Assembly (NCBI GenBank): GCA_910588215.1
Contig: CAJUQJ010000077.1
Span: 1 to 10,188 of the forward strand
DNA from: an uncultured Lachnospiraceae bacterium
Lineage (GTDB): Bacteria; Bacillota; Clostridia; Lachnospirales; Lachnospiraceae
DNA length: 10,188 nt
Direction: 5' to 3'
The notes under the pieces were generated by a model. That model made no database searches, had not been told where the DNA came from, and saw only the letters and a program-made list of their open reading frames with translations. Both the position numbers and the translations under genes were made by a program. Shown here one piece after another: positions 1-6,223 of this stretch; position 1 is the first letter of the stretch; every line of letters begins with the position of its first letter.

Positions 1-25
1 AATGCAGAGCAATCCGTAGGCATCA

Positions 26-58
26 GGGGGCAAAAAACCTTTTGACCCCAGCATCATA
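26..58 (+). repeat. Hairpin repeat, copy 1
   Basis: A 10-bp stem with one internal mismatch (26-35 pairing with 40-49, loop AACC) has the form GGGGgCAAAA-AACC-TTTTGACCCC and is followed by AgCATCAT. The same arrangement recurs at 2389-2419, where the stem is perfect and the tail reads AACATCAT. No U-run follows on either strand, so it does not look like an intrinsic terminator. It lies about 90 nt before the lipoprotein start. Possible roles are a dispersed structured repeat, an RNA processing site or a protein-binding site; the function is unknown. Confidence 0.65.
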
Positions 59-139
59 ATAATACTGTTATGTGAACGGATCATGACCTGTAGGACAGGG
101 GCAGTACAAAGACAAGACATAAGAAAGGAAAGAGAGTAA

Positions 140-943
140 ATGAAAATGAGTAAGAAAATCATGTGTCTGCTTGGGAGCGGCATGTTGATGGTGACACTTG
201 CAGGATGTGGTGCACCAGAAGAAACACGGGTACAGGACGGGCAGCAGGCGGCAGAACAACAGGAGCAGGAAAGCCAGCCGTCAGAAGAGCAGCAGGGGCT
301 GGTGACGGATCAGCAGCAGGAAGCCGGACAGCAGGCAGATTCCCAGGCACAGGAGAGCCAGCAGCCTTCGAAGGAGGGTATGGAAGAGTCGGCAGGACCG
401 CAGAACGAGGAGGATGACGCTTTGGCAGGTGAAAGCGCTTCAATCAGAATCTGGGGGCCGATCCTGCGCCTGGAGGACGGTAATCTGGTGATCGACAACA
501 GATCGGATGTGTCATTCCGCGGGGAGATGGTGATCACAGTGGATCCGGAATATACCAGGATCCTGGACGGGGAAAATGGTTATCCGGTGGAAGTGTCGGA
601 GCTTACCGAGGGAGAAGCCGTATTCGTTTATATCGGACCTGCCGCAGCGATGAGTGAACCGCCTATCGTGAATGCCACACTGATCCTATGTAAGATTCCA
701 AGTGATCTGCGGATTCCCGATTACGTGCAGGTGACGGCAATGGAAGAGCAGCCGGACGGCAGCTATCTGTTGTCCGGGAATAACGGAATACAGTATCTGG
801 TTCCGATGGATTGTGAGATCCTGCCTTATCTGACGCGCAATATCGTGACGCTTCAGGATATTCAGACAGGAAGCAGCTGTCTGATCTGGAGCGATGAGAA
901 AAGAACGGTGCAGAAGATCGTACTGTTTGCGGACGGAGAATAA
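140..943 (+). CDS. Q/E-rich lipoprotein with two beta-rich C-terminal segments
   Basis: A 267-residue predicted lipoprotein of unknown function. The N-terminus has a positive patch (KMSKK), a hydrophobic stretch and a lipobox LAGC, with Cys23 as the lipidation site, so the mature protein should be anchored on the outer face of the membrane. Residues about 25-95 are low complexity, very rich in Gln, Glu and Ser, and probably form a flexible tether. Residues about 97-267 look like an ordered beta-rich part made of two similar segments. Each has a strand with a short acidic turn (LEDGNL, QPDGSY) and later a hydrophobic strand after an acidic or turn motif (ELTEGEAVFVY, DIQTGSSCLIW). The start is supported by the purine-rich GGAAAGAGAG just upstream. 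It appears to stand alone, with nothing co-directional until 2440. I do not recognise a named family; a ligand-binding or cell-surface role is only a guess. Confidence 0.85.
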   Translation: MKMSKKIMCLLGSGMLMVTLAGCGAPEETRVQDGQQAAEQQEQESQPSEEQQGLVTDQQQEAGQQADSQAQESQQPSKEGMEESAGPQNEEDDALAGESASIRIWGPILRLEDGNLVIDNRSDVSFRGEMVITVDPEYTRILDGENGYPVEVSELTEGEAVFVYIGPAAAMSEPPIVNATLILCKIPSDLRIPDYVQVTAMEEQPDGSYLLSGNNGIQYLVPMDCEILPYLTRNIVTLQDIQTGSSCLIWSDEKRTVQKIVLFADGE

Positions 944-965
944 AGCGTAAAGTTTCTGATCCTGT

Positions 966-1130
966 TTAGTCATTGATCTCTTTTGTATCCTGTTTCCCAT
1001 AGCTTTTTCCCCAGAGAGGCTGCAGCCCCTGGACTACGCCGGAAAGAACAACATTTGCCATGACATTGTACAGATAAGTGACAAACAGGCTCCCTACGAC
1101 AGGAAAGATGTAGCCACACGGCAGTTTCAT
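966..1130 (-). pseudogene. Probable MATE-transporter remnant
   Basis: A 54-codon open frame (start CAT at 1128-1130, stop at 966-968 on the minus strand) encodes a hydrophobic segment (VVGSLFVTYLYNVMANVVLSG) followed by VVQGLQPLWGKSYGKQDTKEIN. That second part aligns by eye with the intact MATE protein encoded at 2440-3798 around GLATGAQPIFGYNYGSGQKDRV (residues about 301-322): G-x-QP-(L/I)-(W/F)-G-x-x-YG. A full MATE protein is about 450 residues, so only a small internal piece survives. It lies just downstream of the lysR terminator on the same strand. A weak AGGTG stands upstream of the ATG, so a small membrane peptide cannot be excluded, but decay of an old MATE gene next to lysR is the simpler reading. 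The family call rests on a short motif. Confidence 0.5.
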
Positions 1131-1144
1131 TTGCACACCTGATA

Positions 1145-1189
1145 AAAAGAGGCGATGCGGGTAATTTTCATACCTGCACCGCTTCTTTT
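1145..1189 (-). terminator. Terminator of lysR, possibly bidirectional
   Basis: Two 19-nt arms (1145-1163 and 1171-1189) around a 7-nt loop pair along their whole length, with three positions that are G:U-type or mismatched depending on the strand. The hairpin begins directly after the lysR stop codon. On the minus strand the descending arm ends in CTCTTTTTA, which gives the U-rich tail of an intrinsic terminator. On the plus strand the stem is followed by only a short T-rich run, so stopping from that side is plausible but weaker. Confidence 0.8.
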
Positions 1190-2068
1190 CTATTGGAAAG
1201 AAGTAGTGGTCATGATAGAGATAAACTTTTTCAACAGAGGGCTTACCGCATTTTTTCGATAGAAAATACCATAAGACAAAGGCTCGTTGCCGGTGATCGG
1301 AATGATTCGGATGTCCGAACTGATGAAATTCATCTGCGGCAGGATGGAACAGCCATAACCGGCTCTTACCAGAGTAAGGAGAGCCTGCAGATTATCGCAG
1401 ATGTAGATGGATTCCGGAGGGATATGCTGTGCGATGCGGTTCTGCATTTCCGCTGCCTTGAATGGAATGGCATAAGAATTGCAGACCACAATATTCTCCA
1501 GATATAATTCTTCTTTTGTCAGCTCTATCCTGCCGGCGTAAGGGTGGGTATCCGGAACGATGCAGCAAAGAGGGATTCGGAACAACTCCTGATAGATGAT
1601 GTCGCTTTTTAACGGAATATCATCCTGAAATCCAAACAACAAATCAATCTCTCCTTGATAAAACAGCCCCAGAATGAAACGGTGAGGTATCACTTTTAAA
1701 AACGGATACAGTTCCGGAATCTGCGCCCGGCATGATTTGAGGACTTTGCAGAGCAGGTCCAGGATTGCCTCGTCCGTGCAGCCGATGGTCAGGATCTGGA
1801 TACTGGAGGACTGGTGTCTCTGAATTTTCCGCGATGCAGCGTCCAGTCTTCCGATTACGTTTTTCGCGTCCTCCAGAAAGCTGATGCCTGCCGGGGTAAG
1901 GGTCACCGTTCGGGTGGTGCGGTGCAGAAGCTTAGTTCCAAGCTCCTCCTCCAAAGAATGAATCTGCCTGGACACCGCGGACTGGGTAATATTCAAAATT
2001 TCTGCCGCTCTGGCGAAATTCAAATTTTCCGAAACCTGGATAAAACTTTTTAATTGGTCAGTATTCAT
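1190..2068 (-). CDS. LysR-family transcriptional regulator
   Basis: A 292-residue protein of typical LysR length. Residues 1-60 form the winged helix-turn-helix DNA-binding domain (LKSFIQVSENLNFARAAEIL, then a recognition helix around TQSAVSRQI at 28-36, then LEEELGTKLLHR). A linker helix and a substrate-binding-like effector domain (about residues 90-290) follow. Effector pocket residues cannot be read by eye, so the inducer is unknown. The start is fixed by GAGGTG at 2074-2079 on the minus strand, 5 nt before the ATG. The gene is divergent from the MATE-kinase-ABC operon that starts at 2440, a common arrangement for LysR regulators and their targets, although the presumed remnant of a second MATE gene lies on its other side. 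It ends in a strong hairpin. The family call is secure; the target is inferred. Confidence 0.93.
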   Translation of the reverse strand: MNTDQLKSFIQVSENLNFARAAEILNITQSAVSRQIHSLEEELGTKLLHRTTRTVTLTPAGISFLEDAKNVIGRLDAASRKIQRHQSSSIQILTIGCTDEAILDLLCKVLKSCRAQIPELYPFLKVIPHRFILGLFYQGEIDLLFGFQDDIPLKSDIIYQELFRIPLCCIVPDTHPYAGRIELTKEELYLENIVVCNSYAIPFKAAEMQNRIAQHIPPESIYICDNLQALLTLVRAGYGCSILPQMNFISSDIRIIPITGNEPLSYGIFYRKNAVSPLLKKFISIMTTTSFQ

Positions 2069-2082
2069 GGCGCCACCTCGAT

Positions 2083-2092
2083 TTCCGCGGAA
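2083..2092. promoter_or_regulatory. 10-bp palindrome in lysR leader
   Basis: TTCCGCGGAA is a perfect palindrome lying between the predicted lysR -10 box (2120-2125) and its ribosome binding site (2074-2079). Its position in the 5' untranslated part of lysR would suit an autoregulatory site, but a 10-bp palindrome can occur by chance. Confidence 0.25.
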
Positions 2093-2119
2093 TATTTGAT
2101 TATTGCGTTTTTGTCATTG

Positions 2120-2148
2120 ATAATACCATATTGTCAATTCTCTTTCAA
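2120..2148 (-). promoter_or_regulatory. Predicted sigma-A promoter of lysR
   Basis: Read on the minus strand, TTGAAA (2143-2148) and TATTAT (2120-2125) are separated by exactly 17 nt, giving close matches to both consensus boxes. Transcription would start near 2113 and leave a leader of about 45 nt before the lysR ATG. A second TTGACA-like sequence lies within the spacer but has no good -10 at the right distance. Confidence 0.65.
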
Positions 2149-2167
2149 GAGGGAATGTGATTTAATA

Positions 2168-2197
2168 TAGCATATAGCTCGACAGGGTTATATGCTA
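2168..2197. promoter_or_regulatory. Interrupted dyad, candidate LysR-type operator
   Basis: TAGCATATA (2168-2176) and TATATGCTA (2189-2197) are perfect 9-bp inverted arms separated by 12 nt. The dyad sits upstream of the lysR -35 box and before the CIRCE element of the opposite-strand operon, where a LysR dimer controlling divergent genes would be expected to bind. Geometry near the LysR T-N11-A type supports this, but no binding evidence can be drawn from the sequence. It could instead form an RNA hairpin. Confidence 0.4.
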
Positions 2198-2239
2198 AGA
2201 GTCTGTCAGTAATGGCTGGCATATTTTTTTGGATAAAGG

Positions 2240-2266
2240 TTAGCACTCGAAAAAAGAGAGTGCTAA
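2240..2266 (+). promoter_or_regulatory. CIRCE element, HrcA operator
   Basis: TTAGCACTC, a 9-nt spacer and GAGTGCTAA form an exact match to the CIRCE consensus; the dyad extends by one more G:C pair on each side. CIRCE is the binding site of the heat-shock repressor HrcA and normally precedes groES-groEL or hrcA-grpE-dnaK. Here the next codons downstream are a truncated groES, then the MATE gene. I could not find a convincing canonical -35/-10 pair immediately upstream, so whether the promoter is still active is uncertain. Confidence 0.93.
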
Positions 2267-2293
2267 CAATAAGAAGAAAGGCAGGTAAGAGGA

Positions 2294-2350
2294 ATGAAAT
2301 TAAGACTGTTAGGCGACAGAGTTATTTTAAAGTATCAGGAAGCGGAATGA
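2294..2350 (+). pseudogene. groES: Truncated groES stub, first 18 codons
   Basis: The frame reads MKLRLLGDRVILKYQEAE and then stops at TGA (2348-2350). This matches the conserved N-terminus of GroES, the co-chaperonin (typically MKLxPLGDRVVLKxxEAE; about 94 residues in full). It stands 27 nt after a perfect CIRCE element, exactly where groES belongs, with purine-rich AAGAGGA just before the ATG. Nothing downstream resembles the rest of GroES, and no groEL follows. The most likely reading is a duplicated or rearranged groE promoter region whose coding part was lost when it was joined to the MATE operon. A functional copy of groESL presumably exists elsewhere. The stub could still be translated as a short leader peptide. 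Confidence 0.85.
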
Positions 2351-2388
2351 GCTGCGAAGGGAAGAACATACAGATACAGGTTAGGGCA

Positions 2389-2419
2389 GGGTCAAAAGAC
2401 CTTTTGACCCCAACATCAT
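2389..2419 (+). repeat. Hairpin repeat, copy 2
   Basis: GGGTCAAAA (2389-2397), loop GACC and TTTTGACCC (2402-2410) form a perfect 9-bp stem, followed by CAACATCAT. It shares CCTTTTGACCCCA-CATCAT with the copy at 26-58. It lies between the groES stub and the MATE ribosome binding site (AAGGAGGT, 2426-2433), so it would be in the MATE mRNA leader. No U-run follows, which argues against a terminator. Confidence 0.7.
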
Positions 2420-2439
2420 GAATTCAAGGAGGTAAGAAG

Positions 2440-3798
2440 ATGGATACAACGGTAACAAAAGCAAATCCGCTTGGTACGGAACGGATTGGAAAACTGGTCC
2501 TTACGTTTGCGGTTCCAAGCATCATTTCTATGGTGGTCAACGCCTTGTATAACATTGTTGACCAGATCTTTATCGGACAGGGAGTAGGGTATCTTGGCAA
2601 TGGCGCCACCAATGTGGTCATGCCCATGACTGTGATCGCGATTGCTTTAAGCTTGCTGATCGGTGACGGTGCCGCGGCATACCTGAGCCTGAAGCTTGGC
2701 GAGGGAGATGAAAAATCAGCGGCCAGGGGCGTGGGCTGTTCCATATCGGTCATGGTGATCGCAGGGGTGATTCTCTGTATTCTGTTCCAGCTGTTTCTGG
2801 AACCTCTGTGCGTCTTGTTCGGCGCGACGGAAGACATCCTGCCTTATGCCATGGATTACGGACGGATCATTTCTTATGGGATCCTATTCTCTTCCATTGA
2901 TTCCGGAATGGCGGGCATGATCCGCGCGGACGGCAGTCCCAAATACAGCATGGCGGGACTTCTCTTGGGATGTATCACCAATATCATTCTTGACCCGATA
3001 TTCATCTTCGTGTTCCATTGGGGTGTAAAGGGAGCAGCATGGGCAACGATCGCCGGACAGATACTGAACGCGTTCCTGTATCTCGCCTATATCTGGAAAT
3101 TCAAGAGCATCAAACTGGATAAGGAATGTTTCCGCATTTCCGGAAAGGTTATGGCGAAGGTCAGCAGTCTGGGCGTATCCAGCTTTATCACGCAGATCGC
3201 CATCGTTCTGGTCATGGCGGTGACAAATAACATACTGGTATCTTATGGCGCGCAGTCGAAATATGGCGCGGAGATCCCACTGACGACCATTGGCATCACC
3301 ATGAAGGTGAACCAGATCGTCTCTGCTGTCCTTCTTGGACTGGCGACCGGGGCGCAGCCCATCTTTGGCTACAACTACGGAAGTGGGCAGAAAGACAGGG
3401 TAAAGCAGGCATACCGCATCATCCTGACCGTATCTACCATAGTTTTGGTCCTGGCATTCCTGGTATTCCAGTTCGCGCCTATGAGCATTGTCCGGCTGTT
3501 TGGTTCCGAGTCGGAGCTGTACAATGAGTTCGCGGTGAAATGCTTCCGGATCTTCCTTCTGGCGTGTCCGATCAACGGGCTGCAGATGGCAACGGGCGTT
3601 TTCTTCCAGGCAATCGGAAAACCGACACAGGCAACCGTCCTGTCCCTGTCCCGCCAGATTGTTTATCTGCTCCCGGCGACCTTATTGCTGCCGCTGGTAT
3701 TAGGGGTGGAAGGGGCGTTATGGGCAGGCCCGCTGGCAGATGCGCTGGCGTTTATCACAACTCTGATCATGTTGAAATTATATTGGAAAAAAATTTAG
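2440..3798 (+). CDS. MATE-family multidrug/metabolite exporter
   Basis: A 452-residue integral membrane protein of normal MATE length with about twelve predicted transmembrane helices. The N-terminal half opens with a family-typical segment (GTERIGKLVLTFAVPSIIS, then VNALYNIVDQIFIGQGVG), and the second half carries GAQPIFGYNYGSG near residues 304-316. It most resembles the MepA-like branch of cation-coupled (Na+ or H+) efflux pumps; the substrate cannot be read from sequence. The start has an ideal Shine-Dalgarno AAGGAGGT at 2426-2433, 6 nt before the ATG. The stop codon overlaps the next gene's AGGAGG, so the kinase-like gene is co-transcribed. Upstream are a CIRCE operator and a groES stub, suggesting possible HrcA control, and a divergent LysR gene that could also regulate it. 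Confidence 0.93.
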   Translation: MDTTVTKANPLGTERIGKLVLTFAVPSIISMVVNALYNIVDQIFIGQGVGYLGNGATNVVMPMTVIAIALSLLIGDGAAAYLSLKLGEGDEKSAARGVGCSISVMVIAGVILCILFQLFLEPLCVLFGATEDILPYAMDYGRIISYGILFSSIDSGMAGMIRADGSPKYSMAGLLLGCITNIILDPIFIFVFHWGVKGAAWATIAGQILNAFLYLAYIWKFKSIKLDKECFRISGKVMAKVSSLGVSSFITQIAIVLVMAVTNNILVSYGAQSKYGAEIPLTTIGITMKVNQIVSAVLLGLATGAQPIFGYNYGSGQKDRVKQAYRIILTVSTIVLVLAFLVFQFAPMSIVRLFGSESELYNEFAVKCFRIFLLACPINGLQMATGVFFQAIGKPTQATVLSLSRQIVYLLPATLLLPLVLGVEGALWAGPLADALAFITTLIMLKLYWKKI

Positions 3799-3807
3799 GA
3801 GGCATCT

Positions 3808-4431
3808 ATGGAAGGAAGAATTATTACGATCAGCAGGCAGTGTGGAAGCGGCGGGCACAGCATTGGAAGCGAACTGGCCAAAAGACTGGATGTGCCGTTC
3901 TATGACAAGGAGATCATTGAAATGGCGGCAAAGGAAAGCGGATTCCACAAGGAATTTGTTGAGGAAAAAGGGGAGCATATGAACAGCAGCCTGCTTTTTA
4001 ATATCGCCCGTTACGCGTCATATGGGGGAAGAGGGCGCTATGAGGAGTATCAGCCGTTGCAGGATCAGCTATACTTTGCGCAGGTAAAGGTCATTAAGGA
4101 ACTTGCGGGGAAAGGCCCTTGTGTCATAGTAGGCAGGTGTGCGGATTATGTCCTGCGGGACAGGAAGGATGTGCTGAACGTCTTCATCCATGCGGATATG
4201 GCGTTTAAAAAGAAGCGCTGTATGGAGAGGGGGCAGTTTTCGGACGAAAACGCGGATGATAGGATCCGCAGGAGGGATAAACTGCGGGCAGACCATTACC
4301 GGTACTACACAGACCAGAAATGGGGGGATTCCTTAAACTACCATTTATGTCTGGACAGCGGCATGTTCGGTATTGAGAAATGCGTTTCCATGATCGAAGA
4401 TGCCTGTAAAGAGATGGGTTCCCCTTCCTGA
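3808..4431 (+). CDS. Cytidylate kinase-like family protein
   Basis: A 207-residue P-loop protein of the cytidylate kinase-like group. It starts with IITISRQCGSGGHSIG (residues 5-20), the phosphate-binding loop in the form usual for this group (ISRQxGSGG). A central VIVGRCADYVL segment follows, then an arginine/lysine-rich lid region with DKLRADHYRYYTDQKWGD (157-174) and NYHLCLDS. These proteins are predicted cytosolic nucleotide or small-molecule kinases; the real substrate of this branch is often unknown, and housekeeping Cmk is usually a separate gene. AGGAGG at 3797-3802 overlaps the MATE stop codon and is 5 nt from the ATG, indicating translational coupling. Its place between a MATE pump and an ABC exporter pair suggests a partner role, but no mechanism is evident. 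Confidence 0.88.
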   Translation: MEGRIITISRQCGSGGHSIGSELAKRLDVPFYDKEIIEMAAKESGFHKEFVEEKGEHMNSSLLFNIARYASYGGRGRYEEYQPLQDQLYFAQVKVIKELAGKGPCVIVGRCADYVLRDRKDVLNVFIHADMAFKKKRCMERGQFSDENADDRIRRRDKLRADHYRYYTDQKWGDSLNYHLCLDSGMFGIEKCVSMIEDACKEMGSPS

Positions 4432-4480
4432 AAACAGGGATTATATTTGAAAGATGAATTGGAAGAAACAGGAGGCATTT

Positions 4481-6223
4481 ATGTTTAAGACACTTTTGAA
4501 ACAGATCGGAGATTATAAAAAAGATGCCATCCTCACACCGGTATTCGTGGTCCTGGAAGTCATCATGGAGGTCATCATCCCCATTATGATGGCCGCCATC
4601 ATTGACTACGGCCTGGCGGATCAGAGTATTGGAAGGGTGGTGATGATCGGCCTTGCCATGATCGGGGCGGCCATGCTGGCCTTATGGTTCGGGGTAGAAT
4701 CCGGCAGGACGGCATCCAGCGCCAGCTCCGGATTTGCCATGAACCTGCGGCAGGCAATGTATGAGAGGATACAGACATTCTCTTTCTCCAACATAGACAA
4801 ATTTTCCACGGCGGGGCTTGTGACCAGAATGACCACGGATGTGTCGAATGTGCAGCAGGCATTTCAGATGTCCATCCGCATCTGCGTCAGGGCACCCATC
4901 ATGCTGGTCAGTGCCATGGTGATGACATTCCTGATCCATCCCCGGTTTGCCCTGATATTTCTGGTCGTGATCGTCTGCCTGGCGGCCGTGCTGGCCCTGA
5001 TCTCGTCAAGGGCAAACCCGACCTTAAGGCGGGTGTTCCATGAATACGATGAGCTGAACGCCAGGGTACAGGAGAATGTGAACGGGATGCGTGTGGTGAA
5101 GTCCTTTGTGCGGGAGAAGTATGAGACCGGACGATTTGAGAGGGAAAGCGAAAAGATCCGCAGCCTGTTCGTAAGCGCGGAAAAGCTCCTTGCCCTGAAT
5201 TCCCCGGTGATGCAGTTCTCCATGTACTCCTGCATCCTGCTGATCTCATGGATGGGGGCCAAGATGATCATCGCAGGGAGCCTGACGGAAGGTCAGCTCA
5301 TGAGCATGTTCACCTATGTCATCAATATCCTGATGAGCCTGATGATGGTGTCCATGACCTTTGTGATGCTCATTATGTCGAGAGCATCGGGGGAGAGGAT
5401 CTCAGAGGTTCTGGCCGAGGAGCCGGATCTGTACAGCGTACCCCATGCGATCAAGGAGGTAGCAGATGGCTCCATCGATTTTGAACAGGTTGGTTTCGCC
5501 TATCCTTCCAATCCGGGAAAGGAAGTGCTCAGTGACCTGACCATCCATATCAGGCCGGGGGAGACCATCGGCATCCTGGGCGGCACCGGGAGCGCCAAAT
5601 CCTCCTTTGCCGCGCTGATCCCCAGGCTTTACGATGCCACAAGGGGCGAGGCACGTGTGGGCGGCGTCCCGGTGAAGGATTATGACATGGCCAGTCTGCG
5701 GGACAATGTGGCCATGGTCCTGCAGAAGAATGTGCTGTTTTCCGGTACGATCAAGGAGAACCTGCGGTGGGGAAAGGAAGACGCCACGGATGAGGAGATT
5801 GTCCGTGCCTGCCGCCTTGCCCAGGCGGACGAATTCATCCGGGATTTCCCGGCCGGATATGATACACGTATTGAACGGGGCGGGGCAAATGTATCCGGAG
5901 GACAGAAGCAGAGGCTCTGCATTGCCAGGGCGCTTCTGAAGAAGCCGAAGATATTGATCCTGGATGATTCTACGAGCGCTGTGGACACCAAAACGGACGC
6001 ACTGATCCGCAGAGCGTTCCGGGAGGAGATACCGGACACCACGAAGATCGTCATAGCCCAGAGGATATCATCCATCCAGGATGCGGACAGGATCCTGGTA
6101 TTCGACAATGGCAGGATGGAGGCGGCGGGCACTCATGAGGAACTGCTGGAAAGCTGCCCGGTCTACAGGGAAATCTACGAATCACAGACAAAGGAGGGCG
6201 GAGATGATGAAAGCGGGAAATAA
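4481..6223 (+). CDS. ABC exporter half-transporter, degenerate-site subunit
   Basis: A 580-residue half-transporter with six predicted membrane helices (about residues 15-300) followed by an ATPase domain. Its ATP-site motifs are altered. Walker A is GGTGSAKS (367-374), with Ala372 where Gly is usual. Walker B ends ILDD (Asp496 in place of the catalytic Glu). The switch histidine is Gln (IAQR, Gln527). Its signature VSGGQ (471-475) is intact. This pattern is known from heterodimeric exporters such as LmrCD, BmrCD and TM287/288, where one subunit contributes the poorly hydrolytic site. GGAGG at 4471-4475, 5 nt before ATG 4481, fixes this start; an in-frame ATG at 4454 would add nine residues but lacks a good ribosome binding site. 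The 3' end overlaps the next gene by 20 nt. The substrate is unknown; drugs, lipids or peptides are possible. Confidence 0.93.
   Translation: MFKTLLKQIGDYKKDAILTPVFVVLEVIMEVIIPIMMAAIIDYGLADQSIGRVVMIGLAMIGAAMLALWFGVESGRTASSASSGFAMNLRQAMYERIQTFSFSNIDKFSTAGLVTRMTTDVSNVQQAFQMSIRICVRAPIMLVSAMVMTFLIHPRFALIFLVVIVCLAAVLALISSRANPTLRRVFHEYDELNARVQENVNGMRVVKSFVREKYETGRFERESEKIRSLFVSAEKLLALNSPVMQFSMYSCILLISWMGAKMIIAGSLTEGQLMSMFTYVINILMSLMMVSMTFVMLIMSRASGERISEVLAEEPDLYSVPHAIKEVADGSIDFEQVGFAYPSNPGKEVLSDLTIHIRPGETIGILGGTGSAKSSFAALIPRLYDATRGEARVGGVPVKDYDMASLRDNVAMVLQKNVLFSGTIKENLRWGKEDATDEEIVRACRLAQADEFIRDFPAGYDTRIERGGANVSGGQKQRLCIARALLKKPKILILDDSTSAVDTKTDALIRRAFREEIPDTTKIVIAQRISSIQDADRILVFDNGRMEAAGTHEELLESCPVYREIYESQTKEGGDDESGK

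Noticed and set aside
26..49. Hairpin as an intrinsic terminator
   Set aside because: No T-run follows the stem on either strand, and both copies sit upstream of genes rather than at their ends.
2212..2421. 69-codon plus-strand frame across the CIRCE region
   Set aside because: It runs through the CIRCE operator and is out of frame with the groES stub; its product is basic noise and it has no ribosome binding site.
3540..3905. 121-codon plus-strand frame bridging MATE and the kinase-like gene
   Set aside because: It overlaps two well-supported genes in a different frame and has no family features.
4454..4480. Upstream ATG adding nine residues to the first ABC protein
   Set aside because: The GGAGG at 4471-4475 lies inside this extension and is ideally placed for ATG 4481.
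6081..6203. Upstream 41-codon extension of the second ABC protein
   Set aside because: It lies in another frame of the first ABC gene and reads as a W/R-rich shadow; AAGGAGG at 6191-6197 supports ATG 6204.
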